From Aureobasidium sp. EXF-3400 (Eukaryota; Ascomycota; Dothideomycetes; Dothideales; Saccotheciaceae), in contig SWBL01000043.1 of assembly GCA_024195585.1 (NCBI GenBank), forward strand, positions 62,001 to 126,000: a DNA stretch of 64,000 nt, given 5' to 3'. Positions 45,055 to 54,060 of this stretch are shown here, piece by piece. The notes under the pieces were generated by a model. That model searched no databases and was not told where the DNA came from. It saw only the letters and a program-made list of their open reading frames with translations. Position 1 is the stretch's first letter, and every line of letters starts with the position of its first letter. The position numbers were made by a program, and so were the translations under genes.

Positions 45055-46078
45055 TCAGTCCTTCTCGATGTATTGTGACCCAGCAACTTTGACGATTATC
45101 TTGCCAACAGTCCGGCCGGATGAAATTACTTCAAACGCTTGATTGGCTTGTTCAAAGGGGACCACGTGATCAGATACAACCTTGATCTGCCTATGAGAAA
45201 TCCAGTCGCGCATCTGAATTAGTTGCTCCAATTCAGGCTGAGAGAAGAAGTTGGTCAGCTTTTCGGACCTCCACCGAGAAAACGTGGGAGGAACTTCTGG
45301 GTAGGAAGACTTTCATGAAGGAAGGCGAGGCAGTGAAGGGAATCAGCACATATGGCGCGTCCTTTGGTGTACTCTTCGGCTTCCCAGAAAAGCTCAGAAT
45401 CAGTGTAGATGTTGTCAACCACGAGATTGAATTTGCTATCGCTTGGTGCGGCTTTCAAGTCCTGAAGTAGAGTGCCTCTGGTGTAGTCGATGATCTCCTC
45501 TCTCAGAGATCGGCAAAGCTCAGCGTGACGATCGGAGCAAGACACAGTGATGAGTGACCTACAGCTATTGCGATCTGATTTTCAAACGTGCCGGTTCTAC
45601 CGCTGCCACCATTGATGAATATGTGGCTCCTGGGCTTGACTCGAGAGATGATTGAACGATATGCAGTTAATTCTGCGATGGCTATAGCAGCTCCCTCTCC
45701 AGGTGACATCCTGGCTAGCGGGACAACGCGACACATGTCGGCGATAGCGTACTCTGCCAGCATGCCTCCTGCAAGAGCATTCTTGGCAGTGCCGAACACA
45801 TAATCTCCTTTATGGTAGGAACAACTGGGGGAGCTTGGATGACTTCACCCTGGTGTTGTTGGTTTGCAGAAGGCGAAGTGGTGCAGAAACGTCTCGGTAG
45901 GCTTGTAATCGACAGAGTTGAGAGATACAGTCAAGACTTTGACAAGTATTTGCTTGGGTTCAGATGGCTTGGGCACTGTGACAGTGGAGTCAAGACGCAG
46001 GTTTTTGGCTACATCACCATGATTGCTGGGGAACTGCCAGGCTTTTATCTGCTGGGGCATACTCATGGTTATGTGCAA
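45055..46078 (-). pseudogene. Broken MDR-type dehydrogenase/trans-enoylreductase-like gene
   Basis: Minus strand, start near 46078 or 46066, stop at 45055-45057. Pieces of a quinone-oxidoreductase-like medium-chain dehydrogenase run in order: QILVKVLTVSLNSVDYKP (N-terminal GroES-like fold), GDYVFG...GGMLAEYAIA, FINGGSGRTGTF (NAD(P)-binding loop), EIIDYTRG, FNLVVDNI, FLPRFLGGGP, a QMRDWIS segment and GRTVGKIIVKVA at the end. They cannot be read in one frame. There is an in-frame TGA at 45845-45847, with the sequence around it shortened relative to relatives. A one-base frame change lies near 45550-45560, and another at the four-base T run 45260-45263. No intron of usable size explains all three. 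The role would have been enoyl/alkene reduction, possibly in trans to the PKS. Confidence 0.75.
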
Positions 46079-46772
46079 AGCTTATAGCAAACAGATATGG
46101 CTCTTTTGTTGTGCGAGAAGGAAGCACAAATGCTGGGCTGATCAAGTAGAACAGAGGCGATGTAGCATGTCATTGTGCATTCGGCGGAAGCAACCCTCAA
46201 TTCGACGTCTTACCATTGCGATGGTGCCTACAGTATGGAGGAAATTTGGACCGGAGCGACGCACATGTGGTGGCTGGTTCATGTAATATCGTCTACAGAA
46301 GGAGTCGCGAGCTGTTTGGGTGGACCGTGCGCACTGCTGCGGCGAGGTTTGCCAGCCCAGCGCCTTTCTCTTCTGAGTCTGTTTTAGGGAGCTGGGCAGG
46401 CAACCATTTCATCTGAATCTTGGATTGGACAACGAATGGAGGCAATGTTTCGGATCGATGACAGTGATCACAGCCTGTTGTTCGATCGCGCAGGAATTCA
46501 CACAGCCTCGCAATCGTAATGCACATTGAGACAGGTGTGCAGGATCCAAGCTAACCGTATCCGGTCGCTGCCTGCGAGATCCATCGCTGCGGCATAAATG
46601 TTCATCCGTGTATCGCTGTACTCCAAGACCGTTACCATGACATACACTCCTAGCAATGCAGGACCAATACATATATATAGGCTCGAGAATAATGTCTCTT
46701 GCATGCTCTCACTCAATCATCTGAACGCCAAACAGCATTTGTCTCATCATTATCTTCTTCAAATCCTCGAGA
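46079..46772. other. Intergenic region, divergent pseudogene / RTA1
   Basis: About 690 bp. A minus-strand frame at 46498-46716 has a hydrophobic stretch but no start context or family match. No gene is called. Confidence 0.4.
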
Positions 46773-47813
46773 ATGTCGACTGCTGGCTGGGGTGAATGTA
46801 ATCTACGAGAGTGCAGTGTCGAGCAGAGCATCTTTCAGTATCGACCGAATCTCGCAGCGAACAGTTTCTTCATCGCTCTGTTCGGTATCAGCGGCATCAT
46901 CCATGCGATCCAAGGAATTTGGTACAAGCAACGCACATTTGCAATCCTGATGGTGCTTGGATGTATCTGCGAGATGATCGGTTATGGAGGCCGAATAATC
47001 ATGTATGATGATCCCTGGAGTTTTGATGGTTTCATCATGCAAATTGGTATGATCGTCCATGTAGTGTCCTCTCGCCAGCTTGCTGACTTAATGCAGTTTG
47101 CATCACAATTGCTCCAGTGTTCATGACTGCAGCCATCTACGTTACATTATATCGCTCGTAAGCTCGTTTGTCAGCTACAACTCCTATCTTTGCTGACCTG
47201 TGGTGCTAGTATCCTCCAACTTTCGCCATCCTCAGCCAGCTTCAAGCCCGCGCTCTATTACCAGATCTTCATTCCATGTGATATAATCTCTCTGGTACTT
47301 CAAGCTGTGGGCGGCGCAATGTCTTCTCAGTCGAACGGATCCTCCCAAGCTGGAGTGGACATTGGCCTAGCTGGCCTTGCCTTCCAGGTCTTTACACTCC
47401 TCTTCTTCATCATCCTGGCCGTTCAGTATGCATTTCGATACCGAGAGGACCGAAAGAGTGGCCGCACTAAAAGCGCGGGTCTGGATGGAAGGTTCAAACT
47501 CTTCCTGATCTGCTTGAGCCTGTCTCTGGTGCTCATCTTCATCCGTTGTGCTTACCGTATATACGAGTTGAGCGACGGATATGGCGGATCAGCACTTCAC
47601 GATCAAGGATTGTTCATCGCTTTGGAAAGCTGGTAAGTCCATATTTCATATATGCACAAGCGAGGATCAATCTAATTTTCGCACAGTATGATCATGGCAG
47701 CTACATTGTTGCTAAATATCGGTCACCCTGGTCTGGTCTTTGATCCACGTCGACGACCGGCCATACCCGTTGATGAATGCGCTGATGTCTATAGTAGTGA
47801 CGAGAGAAAATGA
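46773..47813 (+). CDS. RTA1-like seven-helix membrane protein
   Basis: Exons 46773-47046, 47097-47157, 47210-47632, 47687-47813 give 294 aa. The RTA1 family comprises fungal membrane proteins with about seven hydrophobic spans. Yeast Rta1 and Rsb1 relate to 7-aminocholesterol resistance and sphingoid-base release. Family features: YRPNLAANSFFIALFGI in TM1, CEMIGYGGRI, CITIAPVFMTAAIYVTLYR (built across a splice), the YYQIFIPCDIISLVLQAVGG block, FRCAYRIYEL-like IRCAYRIYEL, and NIGHPGLVF near the end. The hydrophilic C-tail is short. It could serve in lipid homeostasis or self-resistance next to the PKS; that link is inference. Confidence 0.9.
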
Positions 47814-48465
47814 GATATAGGACGAGCAGCGACACAGACATTAGCGGTGCGGTGCGCCTTGAACATACCCGAGGCAAGCCCCCGAAAGCTTGGTGGTGTG
47901 TAACTCAAGGTTTGGACGTGGGTAGGAAGATCTAGCATAGTTTTACTCTTCAGGAGGCGTTCTATGCATTTTTATGTGGCTCATGTACCAAGTATTGACA
48001 TTAGTACCAAAGACTGAACTCGATGGACATGTTTATCTTCTCCGCCAGACTCCATCTGGCTGGATTCCAAGCTTCGCCTTTCAACTCACTCTGATGTATA
48101 CGGCTCGAAACAAGCAGCGCTGGCAGTCATGTGTTTTGCTCCTAGCACGACGTGTCATTGCTTATCGGTTCCAGAGGTAGCAACAGGGGCTTTGGGAGCT
48201 CGTTGAAGGGTAAACTGCCGCCTATTGTTTCTTTGACCATGATTCGTAATTCTTTGTTGACTTGTCAGATATCGTTTCAACCCTTTGCATTACTCTTTGT
48301 CAATCTCATGAATGCCTTTGTCTACTGTTCTGGATACCTTGTGTTGTATGTATCGGCAGGGTCATCATTGCAACCACGATAATTCTTATAAAATGCTCTA
48401 TCTGCTCCCAGAGGATTCATGTTCTCAGAATCATCACAACTGTTAACAAAACAATCACTACCAAG
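47814..48465. other. Intergenic region
   Basis: About 650 bp with no supported gene. Confidence 0.5.
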
Positions 48466-49146
48466 ATGTCTTACCCTTACCGCACATACGAGATTACTCC
48501 TGGTCAGTCAAACTCAGGCTAACAGTCCAACTCTTACGCCCAGCCTACCTCCCACAGTCGTCCCAACGCTTACACTCAACCAAGGACCTACACCCAGCAG
48601 AGCTCTCAGGCTTATAACACCTCATATGCTCAGCCCAGCGGCACTGTCAGGTATGTCTCTTCCACTCACCCTACACGTACCGCCTTACCATCGCAGTCCC
48701 AGTATACCACGCGCAGCATCAATCGTCGCCGCTCTAGCGACGACGACGACGACGACGAGCCCCTGATGATCCGTCGCCAGCGCCGCATTGACGAGATTGC
48801 AGACAACCTCCCCATTCGCACGACACGCATGTACCCACAGGCAGCACAGAACCTGTACAGACAGGATCTCGCCTTTGAACGTACCGCAAGCTGTCGTCAC
48901 GACGGTCGGTTCCATTGTGACTGCGGTCATAGCACTTCGAAACAATCCAGGAGCATTTCACACGCAACCAGCGCTCACAATGCTCCTACACCTTACGTTT
49001 GCCCTGCCTGTGGCGCCCGTTGCCCACGTGGCTTGTATCAATACAATGCTCACCTGCAGGAGTATCATCCTGAACTTGTTCAGCACACTGCTCTGCAGTA
49101 TCGTGATGATCGCTTTGTCCGCCATAACGGATCTTACTACAGCTAA
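48466..49146 (+). pseudogene. Gene with zinc-finger-like C-terminus, interrupted by early TAA
   Basis: ATG 48466 opens a frame starting MSYPYRTYEITPGQ, which meets TAA at 48520-48522 (codon 19). The same frame is then open for over 200 codons to the stop at 49144-49146. It encodes a Tyr/Gln/Ser/Pro-rich low-complexity segment that continues the style of the first 18 codons, an Asp run from a GAC repeat, a basic-acidic middle, and a Cys/His segment (CPACGARC...HLQEYH, C-x2-C-x13-H-x4-H). No workable intron removes the stop. Either it is a pseudogene by one nonsense change, or only the part from ATG 48766 (126 aa) is made. The family is not recognised. Confidence 0.5.
48737..48757. repeat. (GAC)n trinucleotide repeat
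   Basis: About seven GAC units, encoding an Asp run in the frame of the interrupted gene. Confidence 0.8.
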
Positions 49147-50036
49147 GTCTGTGTTTCTCTTTGGCAGGTAAGTCTTCTGTTTCTTCTCTTCACAAGAACG
49201 ACAAACTCAAAAAGAAAAAAAAGAAAAAGACGAAGACAAAAACAAGAGAAAACAAAACAAAACAAAACAAAGACTCTTTCCTATCGAAGAGAGCAAAGCA
49301 TAAAGAGGAACTCAAAGGATACAATGGCGTTTGACTAGTAAGTGGGCGTCCGGTTGCTTTTATCTCTTCTTTTTTTTTTTTTTTTTTTAACACAGAAACA
49401 CAAATGAAAACATAATTACTTTACCAAATCATTCTATTCCCAAACTTGTGACTTTACCTATTTGGATCTGTGCATTGCTAACGTGTTAATATGCTGTATG
49501 TTGAACTTTGTGAGACCGATACATAGAGGCTAATGTCAGTGAAAGTGCTTGACGATTCGAAGCCCGGCGTCAGACTCGCGGAAAGATGTGGTTCTGATGG
49601 CCGGGGCAGACAGATCATATCGTGCGGAAGCAGCCGGTTCTGGTTCTTTGTTTGCTGTGTACATTATCTGTCGCTACAAGGTGGCAATTGGGAAGTCGTC
49701 TCAGTGTATACTCTGTAAGCAGACGAAGTGTCGTTCGCGCGCGAGTCGAGCGCGTATGATCCGCTTTGATGGTCAGCATGCCACAAGATATCCATCCATG
49801 CTGTCAAATACGCATGCTTATCAGCACCAACCCGCTATCTCCACGGAAGCTGTCTCAATGACGTTGAAGCTTGAATAAACAAAGCCAACTTGCATGCAGA
49901 GCACGCGGATTGGGCTCAACAAGCCACGAGAGGTGATACAGATAGCGTTTCGCTGAAGGATGTCGCTATCAACCCTCGTCAAGTTGTGTAAGACAACAAT
50001 CTACTTGGCGATTGTTTTCCAAGACGACAGCACAAG
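49147..50036. other. Low-complexity intergenic region
   Basis: About 890 bp. 49207-49273 is almost pure A/C/G purine-rich sequence with (AAAAC)n at its end, and a 19-T run lies at 49370-49388. A minus-strand hydrophobic frame over these tracts is an artefact of composition. No gene was found. Confidence 0.6.
49370..49388. repeat. Poly-T tract
   Basis: A run of 19 T. The length is uncertain, as for any homopolymer. Confidence 0.85.
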
Positions 50037-51122
50037 ATGAGCTCCAACAATATTCTCCAGGAAGATGAGAGTCAGCATTTCTCACCGTATAGGGCGGATG
50101 GAAAGCTGGTACGATATCTCAAGCCTCACCTGGTGCTAGCGACGTAGGTGGACTGACGAAGAACAGTATGGATTCGTGTGTATTGTGACGGGTGCGACGC
50201 AAGCAATTGGCAAGGCCATTGTGCACGAATTAGCTGGTATGCGACCCCTCTTTGCCATTACCGAGTTTGACAACAACTAATGCGTTCACGATAGCACACG
50301 GCGCCGCTTGCATCTATGCCTGCTCCGACCTTCCATCCGACCCATACCAAGAGCTTGCCGACGAAGTCAACGCACTCTGGCCTAACACAAAGGTCATCGG
50401 CTACCCATACGGCTTGAAAGAGGAGGATACTCTGACACTGATTGATGATGTCTTGAACGCCTGGGGCCGGTATGCCAGTAGATTCAAGCGCTGTGTCGCC
50501 TCGTGCTGATTATTGATTCAGTCTCGATGTCTACGTGACTTCCTCCGGTCTTCTCGGCCCACCTTCGATTGCCCAAACTGCACCCGCAGATCTGTACAAG
50601 ACCTTCGAGACCAACAGTATGGCTCCCTTCTTCGCACTGAAGTACGCACCTCCCGCCATGGCAAAGACAACACCCAAAGGCAACTATGCAAATGCTGCAC
50701 CCAAGGACGTAGCATACGGCAGCATCATTGTCGTGTCATCAGTCGCCAGCACCTACGGTGGTTGCTGGGGTCCCGCCTTTACGATGTCCTCTCACGCCGC
50801 ACTTGGTGTCGTGCACGCCGGTGTTGCAGTTCTCAAAGGCAGCAATGTACGCATCAACGCCATCAGTCCTGGTCAGATTGATGTAGGCGTCAGTCTGCAG
50901 GGTATGGATATGAGAGGGCTAAGCAATCAGTTGCCACCCAGTGATCTCCAGACCGAAGAAGTAAGGAGAAAGATTGTTGGGCTCGAGAGATCCGGCACGG
51001 CAAAAGAGGTTGCGAGAGTGGCTGGTTTCCTGGCATCAGGCTTCAGTTCGTATGTTACTGGCGCCAATATGGTTGTGGATGGAGGCGCGTCAGTGATGAA
51101 CCCGCTCACTGTACCTATCTAA
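50037..51122 (+). CDS. Short-chain dehydrogenase/reductase-like protein lacking YxxxK
   Basis: Exons 50037-50108, 50167-50236, 50295-50469, 50522-51122 give 305 aa. A classical SDR fold is evident: VTGATQAIGKAI (the TGxxxGxG loop lacks the middle Gly), a VYVTSSG strand where NNAG is usual, SIIVVSSVAS with the catalytic Ser region, INAISPGQI, and the C-terminal VTGANMVVDGGAS. The active-site YxxxK position reads FTMSSHA, so both Tyr and Lys are absent. It may be a non-catalytic or reassigned SDR; the otherwise good conservation argues against random decay. It sits at the right edge of the putative secondary-metabolism block. No substrate can be inferred. Confidence 0.85.
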
Positions 51123-51476
51123 ACGTAGATTGGAAGACGGTCATGATAGAACCTATCTGATCTGGGGCAATGAGCAGTCAAATTGAGAAAAGAAAAAAAT
51201 ATGTGTTTCGGTTCGAGGCAACAACATCTGGCGGCTTCCATGCTCGCGCAAATGTCATATGTGGCCTAAATCGTGTTCACTGTCAGTAAGAAGGAACGTA
51301 AATGACGTCTGTCTTCAGGCTCCAGCGCTTGGTATCATGTAGTACCAAGACTCTTGGTGTGTTTATATATGTTAGTGATTGCTGCAGTCCACTCTGTACT
51401 CTCCTCACAGACTTCACAACTGTTCTTGCTACTCATGCTGTTAGAGGCACATCAATTCATCTTCTCCTTCTCCAAT
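51123..51476. other. Intergenic region
   Basis: About 350 bp with no supported gene. An upstream in-frame extension of the next gene (from about 51354) is hydrophobic and probably untranslated. Confidence 0.45.
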
Positions 51477-51785
51477 ATGACCGAACAAGACAAACCCTCT
51501 CAAGAAGCTACAACGACCAAGCAAGAAAACAATGCGGAATATGTCGCTCCCTTCGAGGCATGCCCGGAAAGCACCACACCGTGGCGTTACTATGTCGATT
51601 TTCGTGCAGGACACACCGCTGAAGCACATGCGAAAGCCATCGGCGTGAAAGAACTCGATATGTGGGCCCCTCATCCAAATGGACCTTGCAATGGCACTAT
51701 GACAGACGAATATAGGGAGCGAGTGAGAAGAGACCCTGGTGTGGAAAGAGTTATACAGTACAGTGGAGAGGGCGAGTGGTTATGA
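51477..51785 (+). CDS. Small conserved-looking protein of unknown function
   Basis: Intronless gene of 102 aa starting MTEQDKPSQEATT. The first 30 residues are polar and disordered-looking. The rest (WRYYVDFRAGHT through DPGVERVIQYSGEGEW) looks like a compact alpha/beta domain. The arrangement of a YYVDF strand, a helix with HAKAIG, a helix YRERVRRDPGV and a final strand is reminiscent of peptidase inhibitor I9-type propeptide domains; this is a weak structural guess. The start was chosen over the hydrophobic upstream extension. Confidence 0.5.
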   Translation: MTEQDKPSQEATTTKQENNAEYVAPFEACPESTTPWRYYVDFRAGHTAEAHAKAIGVKELDMWAPHPNGPCNGTMTDEYRERVRRDPGVERVIQYSGEGEWL

Positions 51786-52070
51786 TGTCGCGCGATGTTT
51801 GCCAACCAAATCTTCATGTAATTGTTGCATACATCAACACATGACGATAGATTATTCCTCTTACCGTGCTCTGATATAGTTTCTCCATAGTTTAGGATCT
51901 GAAGTCGAAAGAGAAGTGGTCGCAATGTGAGTGCAACACCGCCAAGACAAAATCATACGGGAGCGGAGTTCACCGACGCCTGCTTTTGGCCCTGTCCGTC
52001 GCTGTGCTTTGACCAAATCGATTTCGGTTCCTCTTCTCTTCCTTCCCTTCTTTCCCTTCCCTTTTTCGAG

Positions 52071-52794
52071 ATGTCAGCTCCATCTGTTCCTAACAAGCCT
52101 CAACACTCGCGCCATGATACTGCGCTGATTCACGGTCTGTCGACCTCGGAGGTTCAGGCCTTGTCCGAGGCATGTATTGAAGCCAAGGAGAGAGCTTATT
52201 GTAAGTCGAAAGAATGACGATTTCTTTGATATCCATCAAACACTGTAGAAAGAGCAAGATTCCAAGCACACGCAGATGTCTTGTTGAGTTTCACCTGCAT
52301 GACCCTATCTATCGAATCTTGGTTCGAGTTACCAAAAAATAACATTTGATACTGATGCCTTCTTTGCAGGCCCATACTCCAAGTTCAGAGTCGGAGCCTC
52401 TCTGCTCCTCAAATCAGGCGAAATCGTTCGCGGCGCAAATGTCGAGAACGCAGCTTATCCTGTGGGCACCTGCGCCGAACGCACCGCCCTCGGCACTGCA
52501 GTAGTGGAAGGTGCACGACGAGGAGACATCCGCGCTTTGGCTGTGGCTACAGATATCTCACCACCAGCCAGCCCTTGCGGCATGTGCAGACAGTACATCA
52601 GAGAGTTCTGCGAGGTGAGTTTTGATAGCGGAAAAGAGTTGAAGATATCGAAGATGAAATTGGGACCTTTGCTGACAATGGACTAGCCTTCGATGCCAAT
52701 CTTGATGTACGACAAGGATGGCAAGTCGACAGTGCTTACATTGGAGCAACTGTTGCCTATGAGTTTTGGACCCGAGAGTCTGCCTATGCACTGA
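52071..52794 (+). CDS. Cytidine deaminase
   Basis: Exons 52071-52200, 52370-52614, 52687-52794 give 160 aa. This is a homotetrameric-type cytidine deaminase (cytidine/deoxycytidine to uridine) of pyrimidine salvage. The zinc-site motifs are complete: NVENAAYPVGTCAERTA (the Cys-Ala-Glu core with proton-shuttle Glu) and SPCGMCRQ (two zinc Cys). PYSKFRVGASLLL follows the first intron, as in other CDAs. The first intron (169 nt) is longer than average for this window. The short C-terminal exon encodes the usual LLPMSFGPESL ending. Confidence 0.95.
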
Positions 52795-53029
52795 ACAGGC
52801 CGAGAAACCTTGTACGGCGACGTCACAGAGGAGTCACGATATTTGGGATGGCTGTTTCTTTTCAGCTCTGGTCGCATCATTTTGGGGAAAGATAGCATCA
52901 AAGTGAAGTTTGGTTTTTGGAATAATCATCTTGTCTTCGATCTTCGTACATTTGGGCTCGCAGTGAAGTGAGAGGGGTATCTACTATTCTACATAACGAC
53001 TGCATGAGTTCCCAAGTCAGCACTAGCGT

Positions 53030-53743
53030 CTAGTGGATCAAGACAACAGGCTTGCCAGGCTCAAAAGCGTCAACGCTTTCCCGAATATTGACCCAATATC
53101 TCAGCTTGACAGCCTCTTCTTTGGCTGCCTCCATATCATCCTTCTGGAAAGCCTCTTCTAGCACACCAACACTAGCAGCAATTCTCCTCTCGTTCAACTC
53201 CTTTAGCGGCTGCAACTCCTCCTCAGTAGCAGCCTCCTCAATAATCTCCCTCGTTTCCAAGACCTCCATCAAAAGCTCGGGATCCTCAACTTTGGCAGTC
53301 TCATCACCAGCGACATCGATTCCTCTCATCTGAAGTAGGTACTGCGCCCGTAACAATGGGTTTTGGAGTGTCTTGTATGCCTCATTGATACGCGAGCTCA
53401 GTGCCTCGGCTTGACGCTTCTTTTCTTGAGGCGCGAGGTCTGGGTGGGCTTTGGCTTGTAGTTGAAGGAATTCCTTGCGTAGGAGGGAGAGGTCGAGGGC
53501 GAAAGGCCCCTTTGGTGGAAGCGCGTCTGGGCCTAGCGAGGGAAACAGGTCGTAGTGGGTTTGAGGTAGGATAGTCTCGCGAGAGGTGACATTAGGACTC
53601 TCATGGCGCGGCGTGGTTGTTGAGAGTGTACGGGCGGTGATGGGTGTTGAGGTGCGCAGTGATAGTGGTGCCGAGGTGCGTAGAGGTGAGCGCGAGGTAA
53701 GAGCAGCGCTGTTGCGGCTGAGGGCTGATAATGTTGCGCGCAT
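53030..53743 (-). CDS. JAC1: JAC1-like mitochondrial J-protein (HscB family)
   Basis: Intronless gene of 237 aa. A Ser/Thr/Arg-rich N-terminus (MRATLSALSRNSAALTSR) looks like a mitochondrial presequence. The J domain follows, with THYDLFPSLG, KEFLQLQAKAHPDL (HPD motif, needed for Hsp70 stimulation) and SSRINEAYKTLQNPLLRAQYLL. The C-terminal HscB-type helical bundle (DPELLMEVLETREIIEEA onward) binds the Fe-S scaffold Isu1. The role is Fe-S cluster transfer from Isu1 with Ssq1-type Hsp70 in the mitochondrial matrix. The promoter region is shared with the divergent gene at 53968-56295. Confidence 0.93.
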   Translation of the reverse strand: MRATLSALSRNSAALTSRSPLRTSAPLSLRTSTPITARTLSTTTPRHESPNVTSRETILPQTHYDLFPSLGPDALPPKGPFALDLSLLRKEFLQLQAKAHPDLAPQEKKRQAEALSSRINEAYKTLQNPLLRAQYLLQMRGIDVAGDETAKVEDPELLMEVLETREIIEEAATEEELQPLKELNERRIAASVGVLEEAFQKDDMEAAKEEAVKLRYWVNIRESVDAFEPGKPVVLIH

Positions 53744-53967
53744 TTTGTATACTGTGTCTTACGGCAGGAGCGATTCGTAGGTATGTTTGGTTATCGAGGA
53801 AAGAGCATCCAAGTGTGTTTGCGCCTCCAAAAAATGGCAATTGACATCATTGCCCTTTTTGGTTAGCGTCATTTCCACGGCCCGGACATCTCAAACTCCG
53901 CCTTTGTTGCCTTTTCACGTGCCTTCTTCGACATCACTTCTTTCACAACCAACACCATCGATCGCCA
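53744..53967. promoter_or_regulatory. Short divergent promoter, JAC1-like / unknown gene
   Basis: About 220 bp between two divergent genes, so the core promoters must be compact or overlapping. TTTCACGTG at about 53914 holds a CACGTG core. Confidence 0.4.
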
Positions 53968-54060
53968 GTGCCCAGATTTGGAAGGGGCGACTTTGCCCTG
54001 AATCTTGGCTTACCTGGAGCATGGACCTTGGATTTGCCGCCTCACAGCTCGGTAGTGTTG

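Noticed and set aside
46498..46716. Minus-strand frame with a hydrophobic stretch upstream of the RTA1 gene.
   Set aside because: No start context, no conserved motif, and its length is within chance expectation.
48650..48705. GTATGT...TCGCAG looked like an intron in the interrupted zinc-finger-like gene.
   Set aside because: Removing it (46 nt) shifts the frame into an early stop, while reading through keeps the frame to the Cys/His segment.
49190..49393. Minus-strand hydrophobic frame of Phe/Val/Leu runs.
   Set aside because: Produced by the A-rich and poly-T low-complexity tracts, not a protein.
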